Source: JAEXOD01 sp963663265 (GTDB lineage Bacteria; Bacteroidota; Ignavibacteria; Ignavibacteriales; Melioribacteraceae). Taken from it: DNA of 64,000 nt. A program made the position numbers and the translations under genes. The notes beneath the pieces are model-generated. The model did no database searches. It was given only the letters and a program-made list of their open reading frames with translations, and was not told where the DNA came from. The DNA is taken from contig CAXXXM010000002.1 in assembly GCA_963663265.2 (NCBI GenBank), forward strand, positions 248,001-312,000, read 5' to 3'. Positions 16,609 to 26,372 of this stretch are shown in pieces (position 1 is the first letter of the stretch; the number at the start of each line of letters is the position of its first letter).

Positions 16609-18114
16609 TTAGTTATTTAATTCATTTCCAGTCATATATCTTAACAGTAAATCTTGATTAGCTTCTCCCCTTGTAAACTCTTTAACCATTTTTCCATTCC
16701 GCATAACTATAATGCGAGATGATAAATTAATTACTTCGGGAAGTTCTGAAGAGATTAAAACAATTCCCATTCCTGTTTGAGCAAGCTCATCAATTATATT
16801 ATGAATTGCGGTTTTGGACCCAATATCAATTCCACGAGTGGGTTCGTCCACAATAAGCAATTTCGAATTGTGAGCAATCCATTTAGCAAGAACAATTTTT
16901 TGTTGATTTCCACCACTCAAATTTTCAACAGCAGAATCAACAGAATCAGTTTTAACACTTACTTTGGAAAAATAGTTATTTACTATTTCTTGTTCAAGTC
17001 CTTTATTCAGAACCCCAAGTTTACTAAATTGATTAAGATTAGGGAGCGAAAAATTTTCTTTACAACTTAAACCTAACGCCAAACCTTGTAATTTTCTATC
17101 TTCGGGGACAAGAACAATGCCATTTTCTAAAGAATTATCAACATTATTTAAACTTAGCTTATTACCATCAATAGTAACGTTACCCGTTACATTGTTATCC
17201 AATCCAAATATAGCAACGGCTATTTCACTTCTACCGGCACCAACTAAACCGGCAAATCCCAAAATCTCTCCGGCGTGAAGTTCAAAGGAAATATCTTCAA
17301 ACTTTCCTTTTGATGATAAGTTTTCTACTTTCAGAATAACATCTGTTTTAACAGTATCTAAGTAACTTGGAAAGTATTCTTCAATTTTTCGTCCAATCAT
17401 TTTTTCAATTAATTGAGCTTTAGTAACTTCACTTATTTTACAAGTATCAACATACTCACCATCGCGTAAAACAGCAACTTTATTGCAAATTTCAAAAATT
17501 TCATCCATTCTATGCGAAACATAAATTAGGGTAATATTTTGTTCCTTCAGCTTTTTAATCAATTTGAATAAACTAACAACTTCTTTTTCAGAAAGAGAAC
17601 TTGTAGGTTCATCGAAAATAATTATATCAGAGCCGGTTGCAATAGCATTTGCAATTTGAATCATTTGATTTTGAGCAGTAGAAAGGTTTTTCATCAGCTC
17701 GTTAGGATTAATATCTAATTCAATTTGCTTTAACAATTGTTCGGCATTTAACAGCATTTTTTCATTATCAATTTTAATACCCCATCTTAAGGGATACTTT
17801 CCCAACATTAAATTTTCCGCTATTGATAAATCAGGGCAAAAAGAAAGTTCTTGATGAACCATGCTGATACCATTATTAAAAGCATCGCGTGGTGAATTTA
17901 TTTGAATTATTTTGCCATTAATAATAGTTTCGCCGGAATCAGCTTTATGAATTCCGGCAAGTATTTTTCCTAATGTTGACTTACCTGCACCGTTTTCGCC
18001 CATCAAGGCAAAACAGTCTCCTTTACAAATTGATAAAGAAACATTTTTTAATGCAACTACACCACCAAAGGTTTTAGTAATATTTTTTAATTCTATGTAG
18101 TTATTTGTTGCCAA
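16609..18114 (-). CDS. rbsA: Ribose-type sugar ABC importer, ATP-binding protein
   Basis: The product is 501 residues with two ABC cassettes, the RbsA/MglA/XylG design. The first half has Walker A GENGAGKST (~38-46), a degraded signature LSTAQNQ and Walker B IIIFDEPTSSL. The second half has a degenerate Walker A (GLVGAGRSE), the signature LSGGNQQK and LLIVDEPTRGID. The start is a TTG at 18114 placed directly after the TAA of the substrate-binding gene; no ATG occurs before the Walker A, so the TTG is needed. It powers uptake by the permease at 19136-20224. The cargo is likely a pentose, autoinducer-like or other sugar-like compound, but the sequence does not decide it. Confidence 0.85.
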   Translation of the reverse strand: MATNNYIELKNITKTFGGVVALKNVSLSICKGDCFALMGENGAGKSTLGKILAGIHKADSGETIINGKIIQINSPRDAFNNGISMVHQELSFCPDLSIAENLMLGKYPLRWGIKIDNEKMLLNAEQLLKQIELDINPNELMKNLSTAQNQMIQIANAIATGSDIIIFDEPTSSLSEKEVVSLFKLIKKLKEQNITLIYVSHRMDEIFEICNKVAVLRDGEYVDTCKISEVTKAQLIEKMIGRKIEEYFPSYLDTVKTDVILKVENLSSKGKFEDISFELHAGEILGFAGLVGAGRSEIAVAIFGLDNNVTGNVTIDGNKLSLNNVDNSLENGIVLVPEDRKLQGLALGLSCKENFSLPNLNQFSKLGVLNKGLEQEIVNNYFSKVSVKTDSVDSAVENLSGGNQQKIVLAKWIAHNSKLLIVDEPTRGIDIGSKTAIHNIIDELAQTGMGIVLISSELPEVINLSSRIIVMRNGKMVKEFTRGEANQDLLLRYMTGNELNN

Positions 18115-19107
18115 TTAGTTGGATCCTATCCATTTTGCCCAATTTTTTCTAAATTCAGCACTATTATTTTTATCAACAACAGTCAATTGGTCAATAATAA
18201 TTGGATTATCAAGTTTTGTTTTATTAATGATTCTATCCAATAAAATTTCAACAGATTTATATCCCCAATTATAGCAATTTTGAGCCATTAATACTTGAAC
18301 ATGTCCGCTTTCCAAATAATCAAGTTCTGGTGGTAAAGCATCAACAGCAACAACTTTAACTTTACCGGCATCCCATTTTAAAGCATTTTTTGTGAATAAA
18401 TGCCAGCCACCTGCACAAGCCCAGCCATTAATAGTTGGATTAAGTGTTTGAGCCCTGTTTATTGTTTCAGCAGCTTGTTCAGGAGTTTCCGCATGATAAA
18501 AAATTCCGTTATTAATTAATTTGATATCAGGATAGTTTTTTAATTCTTCTAAAATTCCTTTTACTCTATTTTGGATATTAGGGGCACTTTGGTTGCCAGC
18601 TAAAATTGCAATATTACCTTTGTTGTTCATTTGAGCAGCCAAGTTTTTCATGACCATTTGACCACATATAAAATCATCAGTCCCAAAATAAGCAAATCTT
18701 TTGCTTTTAGGAGCGTCACTATCAAAACACATAACTTCCGAGCCTAATCCAACTGCTTTATCAATTGTAGAGGTTAAAATATTTGCATCACTACATGAAA
18801 CTGCAATACCGGCTGCCCCGCTTCTTGCAAGCTGTTCAATGGCTTCAGCTTGTTTTTGAGGATTTTCGTCTGTTGGGGTTTGCCAGTTAATTTTTACTTC
18901 AACTCCATATTTTTTACCTAATTCTATTGCAGCATCTTTAGCCCCTGTATAAGCAGCTTGAAATACCGGATTAGTTTGGTTTTTTGCAATAAGTCCAATT
19001 GATATAGTTTTTTTGTTATCCTTTTTTCCACAATTTGTGAGTAATAACAACATACCAATTAAAGCAATTGGCATAATTATTAAAGAAAATTTTGTTCTTA
19101 ATTTCAT
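18115..19107 (-). CDS. rbsB: Ribose-type ABC importer, substrate-binding lipoprotein
   Basis: The protein has about 330 residues from the ATG at 19107, which has GGGGA four bases upstream; a TTG at 19143 would put 12 odd residues before the signal peptide. The signal ends LLLLTNC, a lipobox. The mature part has the periplasmic-binding type 1 fold: ISIGLIAKNQTNPVFQAAYTG, a ribose-type GIAVSCSDAN, CFDSDAP, and AGNQSAPNIQNRVKG. It captures the substrate for the permease and the ATPase encoded on either side. The three transporter genes are packed without gaps, so they form one operon. Confidence 0.85.
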   Translation of the reverse strand: MKLRTKFSLIIMPIALIGMLLLLTNCGKKDNKKTISIGLIAKNQTNPVFQAAYTGAKDAAIELGKKYGVEVKINWQTPTDENPQKQAEAIEQLARSGAAGIAVSCSDANILTSTIDKAVGLGSEVMCFDSDAPKSKRFAYFGTDDFICGQMVMKNLAAQMNNKGNIAILAGNQSAPNIQNRVKGILEELKNYPDIKLINNGIFYHAETPEQAAETINRAQTLNPTINGWACAGGWHLFTKNALKWDAGKVKVVAVDALPPELDYLESGHVQVLMAQNCYNWGYKSVEILLDRIINKTKLDNPIIIDQLTVVDKNNSAEFRKNWAKWIGSN

Positions 19108-19135
19108 AAAATCCCCAATTACATAAAATAATTTA

Positions 19136-20224
19136 TTAAACAACTTTTTTTCTACTTTTGAATGAACTACTTAATCTATCAACAGCAACAGCGGCAATAA
19201 TTGCCAAGCCAATAATAATTTTACTGTATTCTTTGGATACATAAACAGTTATTATTCCAAAATCAATTTCTTTAAGAATATCAATACCGTTTTCAATTAA
19301 CTTAATAATAAGAGCACCTAAAACAGCACCAATGGCAGTACCTTTACCACCAAGTAAACTTGCTCCACCAACAACTGCAGCGGCAATAACAGTTAATTCA
19401 TATCCTTCACCGGTGGCAGTATTTGCACTACCATAATAACCGGCAGAAATCATTCCAGCTAAGCCTGCCGCCAATCCATTTAATACAAAAACTCTAATTT
19501 TTACCCAATTAACATTAATGCCGCTAAAACGTGCAGCCTCTTCATTACCTCCAACAGCGTATATTTCTCTTCCCCATTTGGTTGAATTTAAGTAAAATGC
19601 AGCAGCTATTGCAAACAGCAGCATTAAAATCATGGGAATGGGTTGCAATTTTGCCCAAGCAAAAGGACCATAATTCATTTCGTGAGAAATAAAATTTTGG
19701 GTAAAAGAAGTAGGCAATGTTTTACCAAAGCCGGGTAAAGATTTTTCGGTTATAGTAACTAATGCAATTCCTCTTAATATACTCATAGTGCCCAAAGTTA
19801 CAATAAATGGATGAATTTTCAATCCTACTACTAACGATCCATTTATAAATCCAAAAAACATACCTATACCAAGAGCAACAACAAATGCTAAAGGGATAAC
19901 ATACCAAGCACTTGCAGTTTCAGGAAGGTTTTGCAAAACAGCTACTGTTCCCAATGCGGAAATACCAAAAACCGAACCTATTGAAATATCAATACCGCCG
20001 GAAATAATTACAAACGTTGCACCTATTGCCATTATTGCCATCCATGACATTGGAGTAAAAACGTTTGGAATTAAATTATCTATCCTAAAAAAATTATTTA
20101 CATATTCACCGGAAACAAAAATAGTATCACTTGCAAAAGTTAAAAAAGTCATTATAAGAATTACAACAACAACTAAACCAGTTTCCTGTCGGCTTTTTTT
20201 AATAAAAGAGAAATCAAACCGCAT
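19136..20224 (-). CDS. rbsC: Ribose-type ABC importer, permease
   Basis: The protein has about 362 residues from the ATG at 20224, with AAGGA eight bases upstream; the TTG at 20242 would extend it into the previous gene. It has 8-10 hydrophobic helices and the BPD_transp_2 signatures of the RbsC family: FVIISGGIDISIGSVFG near residue 75, a central GTMSILRGIAL, and VVGGASLLGGKGTAIGAVLGA, the EAA-like loop that meets the ATPase. The 5' end overlaps the homocysteine methyltransferase gene by 11 bases, which links sugar-type import and methyl-group metabolism in one transcript. Confidence 0.86.
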   Translation of the reverse strand: MRFDFSFIKKSRQETGLVVVVILIMTFLTFASDTIFVSGEYVNNFFRIDNLIPNVFTPMSWMAIMAIGATFVIISGGIDISIGSVFGISALGTVAVLQNLPETASAWYVIPLAFVVALGIGMFFGFINGSLVVGLKIHPFIVTLGTMSILRGIALVTITEKSLPGFGKTLPTSFTQNFISHEMNYGPFAWAKLQPIPMILMLLFAIAAAFYLNSTKWGREIYAVGGNEEAARFSGINVNWVKIRVFVLNGLAAGLAGMISAGYYGSANTATGEGYELTVIAAAVVGGASLLGGKGTAIGAVLGALIIKLIENGIDILKEIDFGIITVYVSKEYSKIIIGLAIIAAVAVDRLSSSFKSRKKVV

Positions 20225-21113
20225 TATTAAATTCCTTAACAATATTGGCTATAACTTTTATATGTTCTGGTGTGGTACCACAACATCCGCCAATAATATT
20301 TGCACCGGCGTTTATCATTTGATAAACTATTGGTTTTATCATTTCAGGTGTTTCAGGAAAAACCAAGTTACCATCAGCCACTTCAGGAAATCCTGCATTT
20401 GCTTGAACCAATATTGGAATTTCAGAATTTAGAGCCCTTATCTCTTTAATAATCTCCAGCATTTCACCAAATCCGTTACCGCAGTTGCTGCCAACAATAT
20501 CAACACCCATTGGAATAACTTTATTAATATAATCAGCAATTCCAACGCCCATCATAGTTCTAAATTCCCCAGTTTCTTTTTTTTCAAAAGTAAAAGTACA
20601 AATTAATTCAAGTTTAGTATTTTCTTTAACAGCTTTAATTGCACATTCTGCTTCTTGCAAGTCATAAAAAGTTTCCACACAAACAGCATCGGCACCACTT
20701 TCTTCAAAAGCAATTGCTTGCTGTTTAAAGGCTTTGTATAATTCTTCTACTGTTACTTCATCATTAATAATTAGCTTTCCGGTTGGTCCTATTGAAGCAA
20801 TTACATAATTATCATCACCGGCAGCTTTTCGGGAAATTTCAACAGCCGATTTATTAATTTGCTCTGTTTTCTCTTGTAGGTTGAAGTCTCTAAGTTTTAT
20901 AAAGCTGGCACCAAAAGAATTAGTTTCAACTAAGTTACTTCCCGCATCAATATAACTCTTTGCAATTTCGTAAATTTCTTTTGGATGAGATAAATTCCAT
21001 TCGTCCGGTGAGTTATCGTATGAAAGTCCTTTGTTTAACAACAATGTACCCCAAGCCCCATCAGAAACCAAGATTTTCCCCGATTTAATTAAGTCAACAA
21101 TTTTTGGTTTCAT
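20214..21113 (-). CDS. Homocysteine S-methyltransferase family protein
   Basis: The product is 299 residues, the length of a single-domain zinc methyltransferase (MmuM or MetH N-terminal type). Visible features are SDGAWGTLLLNKGL, ETNSFGAS near 64, VETFYDLQEAE near 146, and the three zinc cysteines at C211 (GSNCG) and C277-C278 (GGCCGTTPEH). The expected reaction is methyl transfer to homocysteine zinc thiolate from S-methylmethionine, betaine or a corrinoid. It has no cobalamin-binding domain of its own. Its overlap with the ABC permease suggests the imported compound or its product may be a methyl donor, which is speculation. Confidence 0.82.
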   Translation of the reverse strand: MKPKIVDLIKSGKILVSDGAWGTLLLNKGLSYDNSPDEWNLSHPKEIYEIAKSYIDAGSNLVETNSFGASFIKLRDFNLQEKTEQINKSAVEISRKAAGDDNYVIASIGPTGKLIINDEVTVEELYKAFKQQAIAFEESGADAVCVETFYDLQEAECAIKAVKENTKLELICTFTFEKKETGEFRTMMGVGIADYINKVIPMGVDIVGSNCGNGFGEMLEIIKEIRALNSEIPILVQANAGFPEVADGNLVFPETPEMIKPIVYQMINAGANIIGGCCGTTPEHIKVIANIVKEFNNAV

Positions 21114-21144
21114 TATATATCACAATTTATTTATTAAGAATTAG

Positions 21145-22143
21145 TTATTCCTGTTTACTGTTTTTAATCTCCTCAACCTTTTTCTTGTCATTTCTTCCGC
21201 CTGCATAATCACCCAACTGTTCCCGGCAAAATGCTCTATTAATATAGGCAGCAACATCTAAAGAATCTAACTCAATAACTTTGGAAAAATCATCAATTGC
21301 ACTTTTATATTCGTTAATTGCTTTTAATTCAAGTCCTCTGTTAAAATAAGCATCTATAAAGTTTGGTTTCAAATCTATTGCAACAGAAAAATCTTCGATT
21401 ACGCCAACAACATCCCTCAGATTTTTTTTTGCTAATGCCCTATTGTAAAAAGCAGCGGCGTATTTACTGTCTAACTCAATAGCCTTGTTAAAATCGCTAA
21501 TTGCACTATCATAATCTTCAACTTTCCTTTTGGCAACACCTCTGTTATTATAAGCTGGAGCATAATCCGGCTTCAATTCTATTACTTTTGCAAAATCAGC
21601 TATTGCACCAGCGTTATTTCCTAAATTTTGACGTGCAATTCCTCTATTGTAATAGGCAGAAACATTTTTATCGTCTTTTTCAATTACTTTTGAATAATCA
21701 CCAATAGCACCTTTCAGGTCACCTAAATCAAATTTCTTAAACGCATTCTCAAAATAATCTTTAATACTTAATATTGGGGCATCATATATCTTCTGCTCAA
21801 GAGACTTATACACAATATCAATTGCGTCATTTATTGCTTTTTTATACTCTTCTGTGCGATTTTCAGAAGGAGATAGTAGTTCCATGAACTCGGCGTATTT
21901 CTTTGATGGTGTTTCTTCACTCGATTCTATTTTTTTTAGTCTTTTAATAAATAGCTTTTCCGGATCATCAGTTTTTAAAAATCCTCTTGCTCTACCGCTC
22001 AAAACAAACTTAAGACTGTCAACAGGAAATTTTATAAATTCATCGAGAAGTTGTGAAGATAAGCTAATATTAATTTTACCATATTTGATAGGTTTTTCTA
22101 ATAACACATTGTATGACGTGTTATTATTAGTAGTACTTTCCAT
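21145..22143 (-). CDS. TPR-repeat protein
   Basis: The product is 332 residues. Residues 1-125 are helical and unassigned. From about 130 there are five to six tetratricopeptide repeats with the classic pattern GDYSKVIEKDDKNVSAYYNRGIARQ, repeated about every 34 residues (IADFAKVIELKPDYAPAYNN, ISDFNKAIELDSKYAAAFYN and so on). There is no signal peptide, so it should be a cytosolic protein-binding scaffold. It lies 31 bases upstream of the methyltransferase gene on the same strand and may be the first gene of the 22143-15756 operon. Partner unknown. Confidence 0.8.
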   Translation of the reverse strand: MESTTNNNTSYNVLLEKPIKYGKINISLSSQLLDEFIKFPVDSLKFVLSGRARGFLKTDDPEKLFIKRLKKIESSEETPSKKYAEFMELLSPSENRTEEYKKAINDAIDIVYKSLEQKIYDAPILSIKDYFENAFKKFDLGDLKGAIGDYSKVIEKDDKNVSAYYNRGIARQNLGNNAGAIADFAKVIELKPDYAPAYNNRGVAKRKVEDYDSAISDFNKAIELDSKYAAAFYNRALAKKNLRDVVGVIEDFSVAIDLKPNFIDAYFNRGLELKAINEYKSAIDDFSKVIELDSLDVAAYINRAFCREQLGDYAGGRNDKKKVEEIKNSKQE

Positions 22144-22374
22144 TAATTGCTCGTAAGTTAATTTATGTAAAGAATTTTAGAATTGTAAATCTAAAACTAA
22201 AACGTTTAAATTTAACAAATAATTATCGTAATAAACAAGAAAAAATGTAGTGATTTAAATCAAAATATCATTTTTACTTTTACCAAAATTATTTTTTAAT
22301 TTTCGCTTATTATTGAACATAGCCGATAATTTAATTATTTTAAATAATAAATTAAAATGATGTGGGGATGTAAA

Positions 22375-23967
22375 ATGTCTAAAAAAGCTTTTATTAATGG
22401 TAAAATTTATACTGCAAACGAAAAACAACTATGGGCTGAAGCCATAATAGTTAATAACAATATTATTGAATATGTTGGGTCAAATATCGATGTTATGGAA
22501 TTATTTTCAGATGTTGAAAGCGTAATAGACTTAAAAGGGAAACTTGTTGTACCCGGCTTTATTGATTCCCACGCCCATATTATTATGGGTGGATTTTATT
22601 TATTAAGCGTTGACTTAACAAAAGTTGTTTCTGTTAGTGAATTTATAAACAAATTAAAAAACTATACAATAAGTAATCCCGGCAAAATGATTGTTGGCGG
22701 TAATTGGAATCACCAGAATTGGGATATTAAAGAGATGCCCAACAAAGAAATGATTGATGAATTTACACAAGATATTCCTGTATTTATTCATCGTATGGAT
22801 TATCATTCCGCTTTAGCAAATTCATTTGCCCTAAAACTTGCCGGAATAACAAAGGATACACCTAATCCTGATGGTGGTACTATTGTAAAAGACCCGATAA
22901 CCGGTGAACCAACAGGCATGCTTAAAGATAAAGCTATGGATTTGGTAGCAAATAAATTACCTGAACGGAGCGAGGAAGAATATGAAAAAGCATGTTTAAC
23001 CGCATTAGAAGAAGCTAAACGTTTAGGCGTTACATCAATACATGATATTGCATATAAAAACGATTTTAAAACATTTCAAAAATTATTAAAAAAGAATAAA
23101 ATCACTACTCGAATTTATACTCGATTACCAATTGAAAAATGTTATGATTTAATTAATGCTGAAATAGAGAATCCTTTTGGAAACGAACTTCTTAAAATTG
23201 GTTCGCTAAAAGCATTTGCTGATGGATCGCTTGGAAGTTATACAGCACTATTTTTTGAACCCTACGCTGATGATGAAGAAAGTTTTGGTTTAGCAATGGA
23301 CACTTTAAGCAACGGTAAAATTAAAGAGTGGGCTTTGGCAGGCGATAAAGCAAATTTACAATTGAGCATACATGCAATTGGTGATAAGGCAAACTCAATG
23401 ATTCTTGATATTGCTGAGGATTTAACAAAAGAAAATGGTAAAAAAGATAGACGTTTTAGAATTGAACATGCCCAACATTTACATCCAAAAGATATAAAAA
23501 GATTTAAGGAATTAAATATTGTTGCTTCGATGCAGCCTTATCACTTATATGACGATGGTTGCTGGGCAGTAACAAAAATTGGAGAAGACCGATTAAAACT
23601 TACCTATGCATTCAAAACACTTATTAATGAAGGAGTTAAGGTTTGTTTTGGCAGCGATTGGCCTGTTGTAACAATGGATCCAATATTAGGAATTTATACC
23701 GCTATTACACGTCACACAATGGACGAGAAAAATCCAAATGGATTGATACCGGAAGAAAAACTAACAGTTAAAGAAGCGGTTGACTGCTATACAATAAATG
23801 CTGCTTATGCCTCTTATGAAGAAAATATAAAAGGTTCTCTTTCAAAAGGTAAACTTGCAGATTTTGTAGTTTTAAGCGATGATATTTTTACAATTGAACC
23901 TGCAAGAATTAAAGATGTAAAAGTTTCCAAAACCATTTTTAACGGCGAAATTATTTACTCAGCTTAA
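22375..23967 (+). CDS. YtcJ-type metal-dependent amidohydrolase
   Basis: The product is 530 residues from the ATG at 22375, which has GGGGATG upstream; a start at 22357 would add MMWGCK and place the ribosome site inside the gene. The family (Amidohydro_3, YtcJ/NfdA-like) is shown by the metal motif DSHAHI near 64-69, HRMDYHSALAN, LKAFADGSLGS, the histidine in SIHAIGDKANS, RIEHAQH and the C-terminal FGSDWPV aspartate. It hydrolyses an amide, formamide or related bond in the cytosol. The gene converges with the amino-acid permease, with a 9-base overlap of the 3' ends. Confidence 0.85.
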   Translation: MSKKAFINGKIYTANEKQLWAEAIIVNNNIIEYVGSNIDVMELFSDVESVIDLKGKLVVPGFIDSHAHIIMGGFYLLSVDLTKVVSVSEFINKLKNYTISNPGKMIVGGNWNHQNWDIKEMPNKEMIDEFTQDIPVFIHRMDYHSALANSFALKLAGITKDTPNPDGGTIVKDPITGEPTGMLKDKAMDLVANKLPERSEEEYEKACLTALEEAKRLGVTSIHDIAYKNDFKTFQKLLKKNKITTRIYTRLPIEKCYDLINAEIENPFGNELLKIGSLKAFADGSLGSYTALFFEPYADDEESFGLAMDTLSNGKIKEWALAGDKANLQLSIHAIGDKANSMILDIAEDLTKENGKKDRRFRIEHAQHLHPKDIKRFKELNIVASMQPYHLYDDGCWAVTKIGEDRLKLTYAFKTLINEGVKVCFGSDWPVVTMDPILGIYTAITRHTMDEKNPNGLIPEEKLTVKEAVDCYTINAAYASYEENIKGSLSKGKLADFVVLSDDIFTIEPARIKDVKVSKTIFNGEIIYSA

Positions 23968-25305
23968 TTTCCATTTTTTGTAGAAGTATAAATATACCGG
24001 TAGTCCGGTAATTATTAAACCTATACAAGCGTATACACCATATAATGGGTATGCTAAAAATGTTCCATAAATTAAATAAAGCTGAATAACTAAAGAAAGT
24101 ATACCCATTACTTTCCACATTGGAGCAATATAACTTGGTTTGTAATCGCTCCTTTTGCGTAAAAAGAATATTGTTCCATAAACAAGGGTATTTTGCAACA
24201 CATAAGATAGAGTAAAATACCCTAACATGTTTTCAATATCGCCTAATAAAAACAATACAACTGCCAATCCGGCTTGAATCATAATTGAGTAATGAGGAGT
24301 TAGATATTTAGGATGAAGTTTTCCAAATGAAGCAAAAAACATTTTATCTTTTGCCATTGCATATTCTAAACGAGGTTGAACCATAATACTTGCATTCAGT
24401 ACACCAATCATAGAAACAAAGGCTACAACTGCAAATAAGGTTGCAGCAAACTCTTTTGAATAAGAAAGAAAAGCAAAAGGATTAACAAAATCACCATTGG
24501 CTTTAATCAATTCATCAAAAGGAACAATCATACTTGTGCCAATAGAAATTAATGTATAAGCAATCATAACAAATATAACGGAACCAATTAAAGCAACAGG
24601 AAGAGTTTTTTGAGGATTTTTAACTTCTCCTGCCATGTATAAAATATTGCCAAATCCTGCATATGACCAAGAAGTTGCAGAAATACCAGCTGTAATAATT
24701 AAAAATATATTTGTGGAACCATTTTCCAAAATTTTATTAGAAACAAACAAACTATCATTAGAGTACATTGCAAACCCAATAACAACAACTGCAAATAATG
24801 GAAGAAGTTTTGCAATTGTTAAAAATACTTGAACATTGCCCCCCGATTGAACGCTGCGATAATGAATATATGCCAAGCCTAAAATCAATAATGATGCAAA
24901 AACTCGAGCGGCAAATACATTTTCCAAAATTGGGGCAAATATTGTTAGAACAGAAGCAGCACTTAATGCAACAATTGTTAGAGTTGGAGTATCGCTTGTT
25001 AAAAATGCAGTCCAAGTATAAATAAAGGCTAAAAAAGGAGAACCGGCTTTTTGCAGATAATAATACCCAAAACCTTGGTCAGGATAAGCCGAACCCATTT
25101 CAGCTAAAATTAATATAGGTGGTATCCACATTATTCCACCAAGCAACCAAATAATAGTACTTAAAAATGGGTCACCGGCAATTTTTGCAATAATAGGTAA
25201 ACTAATAAATACACCCGAACCAATAACAGTACCAATTATGATAGAAGTAGTTTGTAAAAGGTTAAGTTCGCGTTTTGGTTTTAATTCGCTATTCTGTTCT
25301 TCCAT
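23959..25305 (-). CDS. APC-family amino-acid permease
   Basis: The product is 448 residues with about 12 hydrophobic segments. The N-terminus has the APC signature LLQTTSIIIGTVIGSGVFISLP, whose glycine-rich unwound helix binds the amino group. Helix 6 has SYAGFGNILYMAGEVKNPQKTLP, typical of the LAT/APC branch. It imports or exchanges amino acids across the inner membrane. It is 7 bases downstream of the UroD-family gene. The operon upstream encodes wall-cutting enzymes, so uptake of wall-derived amino acids is a possible role; the actual substrate is unknown. Confidence 0.83.
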   Translation of the reverse strand: MEEQNSELKPKRELNLLQTTSIIIGTVIGSGVFISLPIIAKIAGDPFLSTIIWLLGGIMWIPPILILAEMGSAYPDQGFGYYYLQKAGSPFLAFIYTWTAFLTSDTPTLTIVALSAASVLTIFAPILENVFAARVFASLLILGLAYIHYRSVQSGGNVQVFLTIAKLLPLFAVVVIGFAMYSNDSLFVSNKILENGSTNIFLIITAGISATSWSYAGFGNILYMAGEVKNPQKTLPVALIGSVIFVMIAYTLISIGTSMIVPFDELIKANGDFVNPFAFLSYSKEFAATLFAVVAFVSMIGVLNASIMVQPRLEYAMAKDKMFFASFGKLHPKYLTPHYSIMIQAGLAVVLFLLGDIENMLGYFTLSYVLQNTLVYGTIFFLRKRSDYKPSYIAPMWKVMGILSLVIQLYLIYGTFLAYPLYGVYACIGLIITGLPVYLYFYKKWKLS

Positions 25306-25312
25306 AGTTATT

Positions 25313-26350
25313 TTATTTATTATTAAATAGATGAACTAATTTTAACATTTCAAGATAATTACCAATAGATACATAATCAGGAATAGAATTGGAAGAACCA
25401 ACTGCCCATGAACATGTACCGGCAAAGTTATTAATATATGAGGATACTAAGGATTTAATCTCATCATTATTCCCCCTTGCCAAAGTATCAACTTCAATAC
25501 CACCACAAAATGCAACTTTTTCTGAATACTTATCTCTGATTTCAGTAAACTCCATTGATTTTGGCTCAATTGGATGCAAAGCAGTTACACCGGACATAAT
25601 TATATCATCCATTACATCCCAAAGTTTTCCATCAGAATGATAAATAAAGGGAATATTTTTAGTTTTGGCGTAATTACCAATTTTAGTTAAACAGGGGAAA
25701 AAATACTTCCGCAAAAAGCCCGGATCAATCATTAATCCGGTGGCATATGCTATATCATCGCTATACCATAAAGCTCCAACGGAATCAAACTGAACCATAT
25801 TTTCAAACATTCCAATTACCAAATCACTTACTTTATTAAAAATTGCTTCAACTAAATCAGGTTGCTCAAAAGTAGCAAATGCAAAAGTTTCAAAGCCCAT
25901 TAATTCCCATACCAATGTAAAGATGTCGCCATATTGACCAATCACTCCCATTCCCTCCGGCAATAATTTGCAGACTTGTTCAAAACGAGAGTAATCTATT
26001 GCAGATGCATGAGGCCAGTTATACTTTTCAAACTCTTCCCAGTTAGTAATTAAACCGGTTCCTTCAGTAGCCCAAGCTCTATCAGGTGCATTTTTGTATT
26101 CGTCATTAGCATTTCTATCGGTCACCTGTTTATTGGGAAACTTAATAATCGGTTGAATTTTTACAAAATCATACCCCATATTAAACATAAACTCAATATC
26201 ATCGGCAAGTGTTAATATTGGACGACCTAATATTTCCTTTTTTATTATGGGATGAACTCCAAGTTCAATGAGAGGAAGAATTGATTTATTCTTGTTAAAT
26301 AAAGTATTTTGTAGATTACTAAAGTCATGTTTATGTTCAAATTTAATCAT
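25313..26350 (-). CDS. Uroporphyrinogen decarboxylase-family protein (methyltransferase-like branch)
   Basis: The protein has 345 residues from the ATG at 26350, nine bases after AAGGG; an ATG at 26359 is too close to that site. It has a UroD/MtaA fold: GQYGDIFTLVWELMGFETF, an alternating barrel with WYSDDIAYATGLMIDP, FIYHSDGKLWDVMDDII, and KVAFCGGIEVDTLARG. The histidine (YHSDG) and cysteine (FCGGIE) positions recall zinc ligands of corrinoid methyltransferases rather than true HemE. No haem synthesis genes lie nearby. Its role is likely methyl transfer or an unknown decarboxylation or C-C reaction. Confidence 0.75.
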   Translation of the reverse strand: MIKFEHKHDFSNLQNTLFNKNKSILPLIELGVHPIIKKEILGRPILTLADDIEFMFNMGYDFVKIQPIIKFPNKQVTDRNANDEYKNAPDRAWATEGTGLITNWEEFEKYNWPHASAIDYSRFEQVCKLLPEGMGVIGQYGDIFTLVWELMGFETFAFATFEQPDLVEAIFNKVSDLVIGMFENMVQFDSVGALWYSDDIAYATGLMIDPGFLRKYFFPCLTKIGNYAKTKNIPFIYHSDGKLWDVMDDIIMSGVTALHPIEPKSMEFTEIRDKYSEKVAFCGGIEVDTLARGNNDEIKSLVSSYINNFAGTCSWAVGSSNSIPDYVSIGNYLEMLKLVHLFNNK

Positions 26351-26372
26351 ATTGTTCATCCCTTAATAAATA

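Noticed and set aside
25313..26350. True uroporphyrinogen decarboxylase (hemE)
   Set aside because: No other haem genes are nearby, and the sequence looks more like the methyltransferase branch (YHSDG, FCGGIE) than HemE, so I kept a family-level call.
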